A DNA stretch of 54,620 nucleotides from Balneolales bacterium (GTDB lineage Bacteria > Bacteroidota > Rhodothermia > Balneolales > Natronogracilivirgulaceae). Position 1 is the stretch's first letter, and each line of letters starts with the position of its first letter. Positions 34,339 through 43,103 of the stretch are shown piece by piece. The translations under genes and the position numbers were made by a program. The stretch lies in contig SLOL01000021.1 of assembly GCA_007132495.1 (NCBI GenBank), forward strand, positions 1 to 54,620. Direction: 5' to 3'. Under the pieces are notes generated by a model that ran no database searches, was not told the origin of the DNA, and was given only the letters and a program-made list of their open reading frames with translations.

Positions 34339-34341
34339 TTT

Positions 34342-34376
34342 ACAGAGTACAGAAAACAGAGTACTCTGTATTCTGT
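34342..34376. other. Hairpin with embedded 14-bp palindrome
   Basis: ACAGAGTACAGA (34342-34353) and TCTGTATTCTGT (34365-34376) pair over 12 bp with a single G-U wobble as RNA. The overlapping ACAGAGTACTCTGT (34356-34369) is a perfect 14-bp palindrome. It begins 4 nt after the pspC stop, has no T-run, and ends 30 nt before the next gene, so it may be an operator or a processing hairpin. Confidence 0.5.
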
Positions 34377-34406
34377 GAGTGTTTGAATGATAATTTGTAA
34401 AAACCA

Positions 34407-35267
34407 ATGAAGATCGGCATACTGGGACCCGAGCACATGGCCATGACCTGGGAAAAGCATTTGAGATTGGTCTCGGATGTCAGGGAAGTGGTCATTGCAC
34501 CCGAACTCAAGCTGCTCCGGAACATGGATGCCTGCCTTATTCTCAGTGATGCCGTCCTGACACCCGGACCGTCGGGGGCCCTTCTGGAAGCGCTGAAACA
34601 CCATTGTCATATTCTCTGGGTAGCTCCACTCCCTACCGACCTTAACGAAATAAGCCGATGGCACGAAACGTCCGAAGAGGCCGGCGTCAAGGTTATGTTC
34701 TCCATGTGGGCCCATTACTCACCGGCCACCCGCTGGCTTTTCAATCACATCAGCAACCCGAAAAAAATTCATATCCATCGGGAGTGGCCCGGGCCCAGGC
34801 ACACGCCCGACACACATACACTCTATCGCATTATCCTCGAAGAAATATCTCTGTGTCTGGAATGGACACAAAAACGCCCTGTGAAGCTCGAGGGAGATCT
34901 CGACTTTTTTCCGATCCGGGGCAGTACCATGGCACACAGCATGAAACAGCTGCATATCCGTTTCTCCGGCGATGCCCGGGCATCCATTCTTCTCAATCCT
35001 TTCGGACTGGAAAACCGGCACTCCCGTTTTGTAACCGGCAATCACATGGCGGCTGTCTGTCAGATCAATGAACACCTGATTAAAAAATGGCTGTTCCATG
35101 GCAACGCATCTCATACACCTGAACTTATGCGATTCGATTATCGGGAACCTGCCCGTCACCTCATATCCCACTTCATACGATCGGTCCGGTCCGGTGAACA
35201 GCCTCTCTTCGGCATCAGTGAATTGCAAAAACTCGCCACCTTTTTGAGCCGGTTTTCACCCGAATAA
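34407..35267 (+). CDS. Unrecognised protein, possibly Gfo/Idh/MocA-related
   Basis: The 286-residue protein begins MKIGILGPEHMAMTWEKHL, a beta-strand plus Gly turn like a dinucleotide-binding start. The next segments (ACLILSDAVLTPGP, HHCHILWVAPL, AGVKVMFSMWAHYSPATR) follow the order of a Gfo/Idh/MocA oxidoreductase N-domain. The usual G-x-G-x-x-G is incomplete (GILGPE), and the EKP motif is replaced by VAPLPTD. I therefore call a fold similarity only, perhaps a non-catalytic or divergent member. There is no signal peptide. It precedes the FKBP lipoprotein gene by 300 nt. Confidence 0.5.
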   Translation: MKIGILGPEHMAMTWEKHLRLVSDVREVVIAPELKLLRNMDACLILSDAVLTPGPSGALLEALKHHCHILWVAPLPTDLNEISRWHETSEEAGVKVMFSMWAHYSPATRWLFNHISNPKKIHIHREWPGPRHTPDTHTLYRIILEEISLCLEWTQKRPVKLEGDLDFFPIRGSTMAHSMKQLHIRFSGDARASILLNPFGLENRHSRFVTGNHMAAVCQINEHLIKKWLFHGNASHTPELMRFDYREPARHLISHFIRSVRSGEQPLFGISELQKLATFLSRFSPE

Positions 35268-35567
35268 TCGTCCTGTCTTTCGTTGATTAATGAACCGCGA
35301 AAAAATCGGTAATTAGACCAGAAAATACTTTTTTACCTTTTTAAACTTTACATTACAAGCATTTGTGATTTTATTCGTTACATCAGCAATTCATATTTTC
35401 ACTATGAAATCGTTCAGAATTCTGCTATTCTTGTGGAATCAAACTGAACAGTTGAATCTTCGACAGATGAATTATCCATGACGGGACGTACGCCTGGACA
35501 CAAGAGCGCATGATTATAACAGGCATGGACATTACATGTGCCCGCTTGAATCAAAAAATATACACAC
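35268..35567. other. A/T-rich 300-nt gap ahead of the FKBP lipoprotein gene
   Basis: This gap has no credible frame. Its first two thirds are A/T-rich and probably hold the promoter, although I could not pick one box with confidence. The last 100 nt contain copy 2 of the lipoprotein leader element (35466-35543). Confidence 0.5.
35466..35543 (+). promoter_or_regulatory. Inverted-repeat leader element, copy 2 (FKBP lipoprotein)
   Basis: This copy shares GATGAA, TCCATGACGG, GGACACA, GCATGATTATAA and CATGGACATTACATGTG with copy 1. Its arms are partly decayed: TCCATG (35475-35480) still pairs with CATGGA (35524-35529). GGACA 35527-35531 can alternatively pair with TGCCC 35539-35543 with one A-C mismatch, across the same 7-nt loop as in copies 1 and 3. 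The distal arm ends 34 nt before ATG 35568. ATG 35510 opens a frame MIITGMDITCAR that overlaps the start of the lipoprotein gene. Confidence 0.65.
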
Positions 35568-36353
35568 ATGAAATTTTACTCGATCATCATTACCTCCATC
35601 CTTCTTTTAATGTTCACATGGGCATGCTCTGATGGAGACACTGTCGTTACCGAAGAGGGTCTTGAAATCACCGATACCAAAATAGGCAGTGGTGAAGAAG
35701 CCCGGGAGATGGACTTTCTGACCATCCATTTTGAGGGTTCGCTTGAAAGCGGTGAAGTTTTTGAATCCACTTATGAAAGGGATGAGCCCATAGTTGTCCA
35801 GGTTGGAAGCGGTCAACTCCCCATGCAGGGTTGGGATGAAGGTATGATCGGAATGCGGGAAGGTGGAGAGCGCTCACTTGTAATTCCCCCAAATCTTGCT
35901 TTTGGCGAAGAGGGCATCGAGGGTTTCATTCCCGGCGGGGAAAATATTTATATGGATATTGAACTTATTTCCATTTCAAAACCACCGGAGCCATGGGACT
36001 TTGATGATGCCGACCTTCAGTCAAATGAAAGCGGCCTCCAATATTATATTCATGAGCAGGGAAACGAGGAGAAACCGGAATCAGGAGATATGGTCACGGT
36101 GCATTATTCCGGCTTTCTGCAAGACGGCACCATGTTTGACAGCTCAACATTGAGAGACGAGCCATTTGAATTTCCGGTGGGAGAAGGCCAGGTCATACCC
36201 GGATGGGATGAAGGTCTTATGGATATGAGTGTCGGTGAAAAAAGAACACTGATCATTCCCCCGGAACTCGCATACGGTGATCAGGGTGCCGGAGGCGTTA
36301 TTCCCCCCAATTCAACGCTTATCTTTGATGTTGAGTTACTTGCTATCAACTAA
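35568..36353 (+). CDS. Lipoprotein with two FKBP-type peptidyl-prolyl isomerase domains
   Basis: The 261-residue protein has a signal peptide with the lipid-modified C20 (FTWAC). Two FKBP domains follow, about residues 30-140 and 150-261. Each contains the FKBP core D(F/M)LTIHFEG / [10 protein letters not shown], then GWDEGMIGM / GWDEGLMDM and a closing [11 protein letters not shown] / [21 protein letters not shown]. Domain 2 matches the consensus better and is the more likely catalytic one. FKBPs accelerate proline isomerisation; here the role would be folding of envelope proteins. The gene carries copy 2 of the leader element. Confidence 0.92.
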   Translation: MKFYSIIITSILLLMFTWACSDGDTVVTEEGLEITDTKIGSGEEAREMDFLTIHFEGSLESGEVFESTYERDEPIVVQVGSGQLPMQGWDEGMIGMREGGERSLVIPPNLAFGEEGIEGFIPGGENIYMDIELISISKPPEPWDFDDADLQSNESGLQYYIHEQGNEEKPESGDMVTVHYSGFLQDGTMFDSSTLRDEPFEFPVGEGQVIPGWDEGLMDMSVGEKRTLIIPPELAYGDQGAGGVIPPNSTLIFDVELLAIN

Positions 36354-36383
36354 ATCCACCCTTTAACTCCCTGCACTCCTGCC

Positions 36384-37319
36384 ATGCCTGTATCCACCGT
36401 TCGATTCCAGCAAATAGACGCTTTTACCCGCAAACCTTTTACGGGTAATCCCGCGGGTGTGGTAGTGGAAGCTGATCAACTTCGCAGTTCGGATATGCAG
36501 AATATCGCCCGGGAAGTCAATGCCTCCGAAACGGCATTCGTCCTGACTGCAGAAAGTGAAAACAACGATTTGAAATTGCGCTGGTTTACACCTACTCAGG
36601 AGGTGGATCTATGCGGTCACGCAACAATCGCAGCTTTCCATGTTCTTGCCCTGGAGGGTCGATACGGGCTGCAGATAAATGAACCGCAAACATTTCTGGT
36701 CGAAACTCGTGTCGGTGTGCTCACCGTTGATGTGGAGTGGTTTGATATGCGTCCCTACATTAAATTTTCCATACCGGCTCCGCAATTTTTTCCCTATCCC
36801 GGTGATATTCGCTATCTTTGCGGCGCACTCGGACTTTCTGAAATCGAACTCAGTCAAAAGATCAAGCCGCAAATCACCGGCACCGGCTTCTGCTATGTCC
36901 CCGTCGGCAGCCTGGAAAGTCTTGAAACGCTCGAACCCAATCAGCATTTACTTCGTAAACTTAATGAACGGCATGACCTGAACGGGTTTGCGGTGGTCTC
37001 AACCGACACCGGTGACAAGGAAGAGGACTGGATTATGCGCTTTTTTGCTCCCTCTCTGGGAATTCTTGAGGATCCGGTAACCGGTACCGCAAACGGACCC
37101 ATGGCCGCCTTTTTATGGAATAACGGTTTTCTTGATCCGAAGATGAAACATTTCTCTTTCCGCGCTTCACAGGGTAGCTATATCAACCGGCCCGGTATTG
37201 TTCACGTCAATATGGTCATCAAGGAAGGGGAAGTCACCATGCTCCAGGTGGCCGGAGAAGCCGTTTCGGTTATTGAGGGAAATATCCGGCTGAGCGACCA
37301 GTCAGCGGACAGCTTCTGA
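36384..37319 (+). CDS. PhzF family isomerase-like protein
   Basis: The 311-residue protein has the PhzF/diaminopimelate-epimerase-like fold: QQIDAFTRKPFTGNPAGVVV with the conserved D-F-x-GNPA block, NASETAFVL with the catalytic-type glutamate, LRWFTPTQEVDLCGHATIAA and EDPVTGTANGPMAAFL. In phenazine producers PhzF isomerises DHHA, but most family members in non-producers have unknown substrates, and no other phenazine genes are seen here. It lies 30 nt after the FKBP gene and 37 nt before the thioesterase gene on the same strand. Confidence 0.9.
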   Translation: MPVSTVRFQQIDAFTRKPFTGNPAGVVVEADQLRSSDMQNIAREVNASETAFVLTAESENNDLKLRWFTPTQEVDLCGHATIAAFHVLALEGRYGLQINEPQTFLVETRVGVLTVDVEWFDMRPYIKFSIPAPQFFPYPGDIRYLCGALGLSEIELSQKIKPQITGTGFCYVPVGSLESLETLEPNQHLLRKLNERHDLNGFAVVSTDTGDKEEDWIMRFFAPSLGILEDPVTGTANGPMAAFLWNNGFLDPKMKHFSFRASQGSYINRPGIVHVNMVIKEGEVTMLQVAGEAVSVIEGNIRLSDQSADSF

Positions 37320-37356
37320 ACCCGTCCGATCCGAATCACGGAATAACAGATCAACC

Positions 37357-37779
37357 ATGAAGATAGCACCGGACTTGCAACATCGGTGGGACTTGATCAC
37401 AGAGAAAGGGAAACCCGGGCTGATTGAGGCCATCGGTATCCGGCTCACCCGTCTGGATCATGGACTGGTGCAGGCGGAAATGCCGGTAACTGATACCGTA
37501 AAACAGCCCTTTGGATTGCTTCACGGCGGCGCATCGGTATGTCTGGCAGAAACCGTCGCCTCCGTAGGCAGCTGGATGCTGATAGACCCGGAAACACAAC
37601 GGGCTGCCGGACTTGAAATCAATGCCAATCATCTGCGAGCCGTTTCCGGCGGTACCATCTATGCCGAAGCCACTATCCTGCATCAGGGAAAGAAAACACA
37701 TGTCTGGCAGATCTCCATCCGGGATGAGCAGGACCGGCCGGTGTGTGCAAGCCGCTGCACCGTTGCCATCCTGTCCTGA
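37357..37779 (+). CDS. Hotdog-fold thioesterase (PaaI/YdiI type)
   Basis: The 140-residue protein is a single hotdog domain with the signature QPFGLLHGGASVCLAETVAS (about residues 49-68). The HGG turn and the following Glu form the thioesterase active site of the PaaI/MenI group. LEINANHLRAVSGG and CTVAIL complete the fold. Such enzymes hydrolyse aromatic or menaquinone-pathway acyl-CoAs; the substrate is not clear, and a DHNA-CoA role is only a possibility. Confidence 0.9.
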   Translation: MKIAPDLQHRWDLITEKGKPGLIEAIGIRLTRLDHGLVQAEMPVTDTVKQPFGLLHGGASVCLAETVASVGSWMLIDPETQRAAGLEINANHLRAVSGGTIYAEATILHQGKKTHVWQISIRDEQDRPVCASRCTVAILS

Positions 37780-37802
37780 CAAACACAACCACCGCTACCG
37801 CT

Positions 37803-37892
37803 CTTGCCGACCCTCAATAAATTCTGCCGGCAGCCCCTCTATGAGCTCTGCCGGGCTCTTAATGAACCACTTGCCGGCCCCTCAATGAGCTG
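37803..37892. repeat. Four degenerate ~22-bp tandem repeats
   Basis: Units starting at 37803, 37824, 37848 and 37870 (spacing 21, 24, 22) share a CTTGCCGGCCCCTCAATGAGCT-like consensus. They lie in the gap between two convergent genes. The period is not a multiple of three and the units are too divergent and unspaced for a CRISPR. Function is unknown. Confidence 0.5.
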
Positions 37893-37967
37893 GAGAGGCC
37901 GGTGATGAAAATGCCACACAGTATCGGTATGCGCTGTTAGCAGTGTGCGCACTATTCAGGTCCACAA

Positions 37968-40900
37968 TCAAACGTCGTCCTTCGACCTGTAAGCCTCGCC
38001 TATTTTGACCGAAAGTGAATCGAACACCGAATACATCACCGGTACAATCACCAGGGTCAAAAACGTAGCAAACATCAGACCGCTGATAATAGTGATGCCC
38101 ATCGGTCCCCAGAACTGGGTGCTTTCCGTACCCAATTGAAAGGCCGGGTCAAGGTCGGTAAGCAAGCCGATATAATCGATATCAATCCCGAATGTAAGTG
38201 GAACCAGGCCAAGGATCGTGGTAAAAGCCGTTAAAAGTACCGGTCGCAGACGGATTGCACCTGCCTCAATAATGGCATCAATCCGGGATCGTCCTTTATC
38301 TATAAGCTGCCGGATATACTCAACCAGGACAATATTGTTGATACAGACAATTCCCGCCAGACTGATGATTCCCACGAAGACCATGACATTGAACTCCGTA
38401 CGGGTCACAATCAATCCAAGAAAAACCCCCAGCAGACTGAACCCTACCGCAATCATAATGATAAAGGGTATGATCAGGCTGTTGAATTTTGCAAGCAGCA
38501 CCATGAAAATAAGTGCAAAACTGATAACCAGGGCGGTGGTCAAAAAGCTGAAACTCTCCTCCTGATCTTCTCCCTCCCCGGTGTATTCCATAGTGTAACC
38601 CGCCGGCAATGATTCACGGTACTCTGCCAGATAATCCTGCACCTCCATAAGAACCTGCGGTCCGCTGAATCCGGGTGCGGCATCGGCTTCCACCACTGCC
38701 GTGCGCTGCATATTGAGCCGGGTGATTCTTCCCGGTCCGGTTTTCTCTTCAAAATCAGCTACCGATACCAGCGGTATCTGCATTCCCATCTGGTTAATGG
38801 TCAAGTCACGGATTTTTTCCAGATCGTTGCGATCCTCCTTGCGCAGCCTGACCACAATATCATATTCATCCTCCCCGTCCCGAAAGGTACTTGCCTCCAG
38901 TCCGTTAATAGCAATACGAACCGTTTGTGCAATATCGGAGAGACTCAACCCAAACTGTCTTGCCTTCTCATGATCTATGTGGATGTTATACTCAGGAAGC
39001 CCTCCGCTGACATTGTCACGAACATCGACAAGACCGGGAATACGTCCGGTAAATTCGGCATCCTGCAGCCGCTCCCGAATTTCACGGGTATAACGCTCCA
39101 CCTGTTCAAAATCATCCCCGGATACTTCAATATTGACCGGCGAATCCGTTGGCGGCCCCATCTCCTGCCCTTCAACCTGAATCAAAGCATCGGGCACTTG
39201 TCCAATGGCATCCCGTAATTTGGACATGGTCTGACTGCTCGATTCGGCACGATCGGCAAAATCGACCAGATTCAATGAAATCCGGGCTCGTTCCGGACTC
39301 GGCATTCCGGCTCCGAATCCACCTGTAGCCGCAATTCCCACATTGACCTGTACATTTTCAACATTGGCCCGGGTTTCCGGACTTTCATCAAGCAGCCGGT
39401 TCAACCGTTCCTGAACCTTTTGGACCATCTCGTTGCTGGCGTCGATATTCATGCCGAGCGGACCTTCTATATTGATGTCAATGCGGTTGGGGTCGGTATC
39501 CGGAAAGAAGTTGACGCCCGTAGGGATCAGTGTAAACACGAGCAGAATCCCAAACAGCGCACCAATTGCCGAATTCAGAAGACGTGCCCGGTTGTCGCTC
39601 AGAATAATCGGGGTCTTGCGTTCACGAAACATTCCCAGAAATCCCAACACAATCACCAGTAGCGGAATGGCCATCAATGTGAGGAATATCTGACCTGTAA
39701 CCTCAGCTCCCTGAAGTGAAAAGAAGAAGACCGTCAATGCAAATACTATGGCAATGATTGCTCCGGTCACGACACTGCGTCTGCCTCCGAGGAATATCGA
39801 TTCAATGGTATGAATGATAACCCCAAGGGCACCGACGGCAAGGGCGGCACCACCAGCCGCAACCACAGGTATCGCGGCCTGATCCAGGAACAGTGACAAA
39901 AGCCCCCCCAGCACCAGCAGCAGGAAACCGATTGTAAAGGCCAACAGACTGAACATATTCCTCCAGTAAGCGCCTCTGACTTTATAATTTCGTTGCAGCA
40001 TCCAGCCCAGAAACGATTTATATCCGTCTGTGAAAGCCGGCATAAATTTTTCGGTGAAAATATTGCTCAAGGGTTTTACAGCAAGCTTGTAGGTCAGTAC
40101 AAAAAACAGCACCACCAGAGCAAGCACAATCAGGGTAATATAGTTGCTGATACCGATCACCGTGGCTGTCAGCAGTCCGATCACTCCGATTAATATCTTT
40201 GCAAGACGGCTTTTCCTCCGCTTTTTTTCACCGGGCAGTCTTACAAAAAAACCGGTTAAAGACGGATATATCACCAGCGCAATAAACAGGGAACTAAGCA
40301 GTACTATAATAAGGGTCATCGGTAAATAACTCATAAACTTACCGATGATCCCGGGCCAGAAAAGCAATGGCAGAAATGCAGCCACCAATGTAGCCGTGGA
40401 TGCAAGCAGGGCGTATCCTACTTCATTGGCTCCCAGTCGTGCCGCCTCAAAACGCTCATACCCCTGCTCGCGAAAACGGTATATGTTTTCAACGATCACC
40501 ACGGAGTTGTCAACCAGCAAGCCGAGAGCAATAATAAGACTGAACAGTATCACGAAATTGACGGTCAGACCCATCAGCGTCATCACCAGAAAGCCGACGA
40601 AAATGGCAAGAGGTACCGCCGTACCCACCAAAAGCGCATTTCGGATACCGAGAAAAAAAACAAGCACCAGCACGACAAAGAGCATACCGCTGATGATACT
40701 GTTCTCGAGATCACTGATCAGACCATCTATCTCTTCACTCATATCATTGGTCATCACAATCTGGGTGCCGGCAGGAAAGTTGAAAGAGGCCAGCACTTCA
40801 TTGACTTCATCAGCTATCTCCAGAATATTGGAGCCGGACCGCTGCTTGATATCAAGACTGACGACCTGATTCTCCATGATATCATCATCGGGTATCGGAA

Positions 40901-41798
40901 TCATCTCCCCGCCGTCGTTTTCAATTATATAGGCGGTTAGTCGCGCATAGCTCTCTCTGTCCTTGAAGCCATACATGACTTCTGCCAGATCCCGCATATA
41001 CACCATTCCGAGTGGCTGTGACTGTTCTCCATTGGGACCTCCTCCCTGACCTCCCGAAGGGGGTGCAAAAACCACCAGGTCCTCAATCTCATTGGGATCC
41101 TGAAATTCACCGCTGATTCGCAGCAAATAGGCTAAACGATCCACATCAATGGTACCGCCGGGCATTGTAAGGTTTTGACCCTGAATGGCCCCGATAATCT
41201 GCTGGAATGAGAGGTTGTAGCCTTTCAGTGAATTCAAATCGACATTTACCTGAACTTCCCGTTCAAGACCTCCGATCAGGTCCACCTCACGGACACCGGA
41301 TATGGCTTCAAGCTCTTCTTCCAATCGCTCACCGATCTGGGTTAATTGAGCCATAGAGTAGTCGGCTGCCAGGTTCACGGTCATAATCGGAAAGTCATCA
41401 ATACTGAACTCGGTAATGATCGGCTCTTCGGCATCCGAGGGCAACTCCGAACGTGCCAGATCCACTTGCTCCCGCACTCTCTGACTGGCCTCCATATTCT
41501 CCACATCCAGATCAAATTCAACGATTATCGTGCTGAATCCTTCAAAAGTCGTGGAGCGAACTTCACTCACCCCTTCAATACCCTGTAATTCGCGCTCCAT
41601 CGGTTGTGTGACCAGCGACTCCATATCGGCCGGTCCTATTCCCGGATAGATGGTCGTAATAATGAACAATGGTATATCTATAGAGGGCGCCGACTCTTTG
41701 GGAATAGCGATATACGAATACAGTCCGGATACTATAAGGATACCGGCCAATACAGCAATCAGCGTCCTGTTTTTTAATGCTTGTTCAATTACTTGCAT
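37968..41798 (-). CDS. RND efflux pump permease with extra membrane insertion
   Basis: The 1276-residue protein is an AcrB/HAE1-type RND transporter. TM1 is near residue 10. The first porter loop begins TIYPGIGPADMESLVTQPMERELQGIEGV, and the TM4 proton-relay region reads GLLVDNSVVIVENIYRFREQG. The second half ends LAGIVCINNIVLVEYI. Normal length is about 1030-1050. The excess of about 210 residues lies between TM6 (about 500-515) and TM7 (about 741), where some six hydrophobic segments replace the usual short cytoplasmic linker. It is the last gene of tetR-tolC-adaptor-RND and probably exports drugs, metals or envelope compounds. Confidence 0.9.
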   Translation of the reverse strand: MQVIEQALKNRTLIAVLAGILIVSGLYSYIAIPKESAPSIDIPLFIITTIYPGIGPADMESLVTQPMERELQGIEGVSEVRSTTFEGFSTIIVEFDLDVENMEASQRVREQVDLARSELPSDAEEPIITEFSIDDFPIMTVNLAADYSMAQLTQIGERLEEELEAISGVREVDLIGGLEREVQVNVDLNSLKGYNLSFQQIIGAIQGQNLTMPGGTIDVDRLAYLLRISGEFQDPNEIEDLVVFAPPSGGQGGGPNGEQSQPLGMVYMRDLAEVMYGFKDRESYARLTAYIIENDGGEMIPIPDDDIMENQVVSLDIKQRSGSNILEIADEVNEVLASFNFPAGTQIVMTNDMSEEIDGLISDLENSIISGMLFVVLVLVFFLGIRNALLVGTAVPLAIFVGFLVMTLMGLTVNFVILFSLIIALGLLVDNSVVIVENIYRFREQGYERFEAARLGANEVGYALLASTATLVAAFLPLLFWPGIIGKFMSYLPMTLIIVLLSSLFIALVIYPSLTGFFVRLPGEKKRRKSRLAKILIGVIGLLTATVIGISNYITLIVLALVVLFFVLTYKLAVKPLSNIFTEKFMPAFTDGYKSFLGWMLQRNYKVRGAYWRNMFSLLAFTIGFLLLVLGGLLSLFLDQAAIPVVAAGGAALAVGALGVIIHTIESIFLGGRRSVVTGAIIAIVFALTVFFFSLQGAEVTGQIFLTLMAIPLLVIVLGFLGMFRERKTPIILSDNRARLLNSAIGALFGILLVFTLIPTGVNFFPDTDPNRIDINIEGPLGMNIDASNEMVQKVQERLNRLLDESPETRANVENVQVNVGIAATGGFGAGMPSPERARISLNLVDFADRAESSSQTMSKLRDAIGQVPDALIQVEGQEMGPPTDSPVNIEVSGDDFEQVERYTREIRERLQDAEFTGRIPGLVDVRDNVSGGLPEYNIHIDHEKARQFGLSLSDIAQTVRIAINGLEASTFRDGEDEYDIVVRLRKEDRNDLEKIRDLTINQMGMQIPLVSVADFEEKTGPGRITRLNMQRTAVVEADAAPGFSGPQVLMEVQDYLAEYRESLPAGYTMEYTGEGEDQEESFSFLTTALVISFALIFMVLLAKFNSLIIPFIIMIAVGFSLLGVFLGLIVTRTEFNVMVFVGIISLAGIVCINNIVLVEYIRQLIDKGRSRIDAIIEAGAIRLRPVLLTAFTTILGLVPLTFGIDIDYIGLLTDLDPAFQLGTESTQFWGPMGITIISGLMFATFLTLVIVPVMYSVFDSLSVKIGEAYRSKDDV

Positions 41799-41874
41799 GG
41801 GAATATGGCTGAATAATATTCGAAAATTTCAAGGTTGATATGGCATGAAGCAAATGATCAACATTCCGGCAGAC

Positions 41875-42957
41875 TCAGAGGCCTCCCAGTTGATATCTTT
41901 CAAAGGCAAGCTGATTCTGTATCCGGAGATAATCCCCATCACTGACATTCGACTGTCCGGTAACGATTATCCTGTCACCTGATGAAATACCCTCCTCAAT
42001 CAGGATCAAGGCTCCGGAGGCCGGACCCGTTCTGACACGCCGGGCTTCGGCTACTTCCCTGCCGTCACGTTCTGTTACCACATACAGTTGCAGTCCGTCC
42101 TCATCTCTTACCAGGGCTGTTCTCGGTACCACAAGGGCATCCTCCCAAACCTGTCTGACGATCGACAGGTTTACCACCATCTCGGGGTTGAGAAGTCCGT
42201 CACCATTCTCCAGGATGACTTCTATCGGAAAAGTTCTTGTCTCGGGTACTATCACACTCCCTCGGTAACTGACCTCACTTTGCAGTAGTTCACCACTGTA
42301 CGAAGCAAGCGATACGGTCACCGGTGTCCCCGATTGAATATCATTGATATAGCGTTCGGGAACTCCGGCATTGATACGCACGCGCTCGATGTTGACCAGA
42401 CGAAGAACCGGCACCCCGGGATTGACCAGCTCTCCGGTATTCACCATCCGGTCTTCCACTGTTCCCCGAAACGGAGCGGTAATCCGGGAGTCACTTAATT
42501 GCTTTTCAGCCTGTTCAAGCTGTGAACGGGCCTGATCCCGCTGTGAACGGGCCTGATTAAACTCCAGAGTGCTGATTATAGAGTCTTGAAGCAGTGGTTC
42601 CTGTCTTTGAAGGGCATCCTCTGCCAGCTCGTAATTGGCACGGGCTATTTCCAATGATGAACGCACCATGCGATCATCCAGTTCCACCAGAACCGTACCA
42701 TCACCTACCTGACTGCCCCGATCAACAATCCGCTGTACACGTCCCGAAGCTTCGGCGGAGATCATGGCATCCTCTATTGCCTCCACGGTGCCTGTGACAC
42801 GGATTCGTTCTTCAAAAGTGCGGGATTCCACCGGCAACGTCTCAACAACAACCTCCCGGACGCGCTCTTCGTTATCCGTGTCATTATTATTGCTGTTGCA
42901 AGCCGTAAAAGTGGTCACTGCCAGCAGAAGGAGTGCGGACCATTTTGTTGTTTTCAT
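41875..42957 (-). CDS. RND efflux periplasmic adaptor, lipoprotein
   Basis: The 360-residue protein has a lipoprotein signal with C20 (FTAC), then the HlyD/AcrA adaptor order: lipoyl half-motif GTVEAIEDAMISAEASGRVQ, alpha-helical hairpin about residues 95-160 (LEIARANYELAEDALQRQEPL, QARSQRDQARSQLEQAEKQL), second lipoyl half (ITAPFRGTVEDRMVNTGELV) and beta-barrel (RINAGVPERYI). It links the inner-membrane RND pump to TolC. The gene lies between tolC and the pump, with a 146-nt gap to tolC that contains copy 3 of the leader element. Confidence 0.93.
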   Translation of the reverse strand: MKTTKWSALLLLAVTTFTACNSNNNDTDNEERVREVVVETLPVESRTFEERIRVTGTVEAIEDAMISAEASGRVQRIVDRGSQVGDGTVLVELDDRMVRSSLEIARANYELAEDALQRQEPLLQDSIISTLEFNQARSQRDQARSQLEQAEKQLSDSRITAPFRGTVEDRMVNTGELVNPGVPVLRLVNIERVRINAGVPERYINDIQSGTPVTVSLASYSGELLQSEVSYRGSVIVPETRTFPIEVILENGDGLLNPEMVVNLSIVRQVWEDALVVPRTALVRDEDGLQLYVVTERDGREVAEARRVRTGPASGALILIEEGISSGDRIIVTGQSNVSDGDYLRIQNQLAFERYQLGGL

Positions 42958-42985
42958 CTGTTGTTTAAAATTTTATGATTCATAA

Positions 42986-43057
42986 GGACAGATGTAATGT
43001 CCATGACGATTATAATCATGCTCCTGTGTGTCGGGTTGCCGTCATGGCCATTTCATG
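42986..43057 (-). promoter_or_regulatory. Inverted-repeat leader element, copy 3 (RND adaptor lipoprotein)
   Basis: Read on the minus strand this is nearly identical to copy 1. Arms CGTCATGGCCATT (43040-43052) and AATGTCCATGACG (42996-43008) pair with one mismatch. The alternative GGACA/TGTCC hairpin across a 7-nt loop (42998-43002 with 42986-42990) is also kept. The distal arm lies 38 nt before the adaptor ATG. On this strand an ATG in the loop opens a 21-codon frame whose TGA overlaps the adaptor start (ATGA). It sits inside an apparent tolC-adaptor-pump operon, so it could be a secondary promoter/operator or a leader between the genes. Confidence 0.68.
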
Positions 43058-43103
43058 TTTCTCCGTTTCATACACATGTACATAAATTGGTTCATAATCC
43101 TGG

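Noticed and set aside
37803-37892. CRISPR array
   Set aside because: The units are contiguous and divergent, with no unique spacers of constant length and no cas genes in the window.
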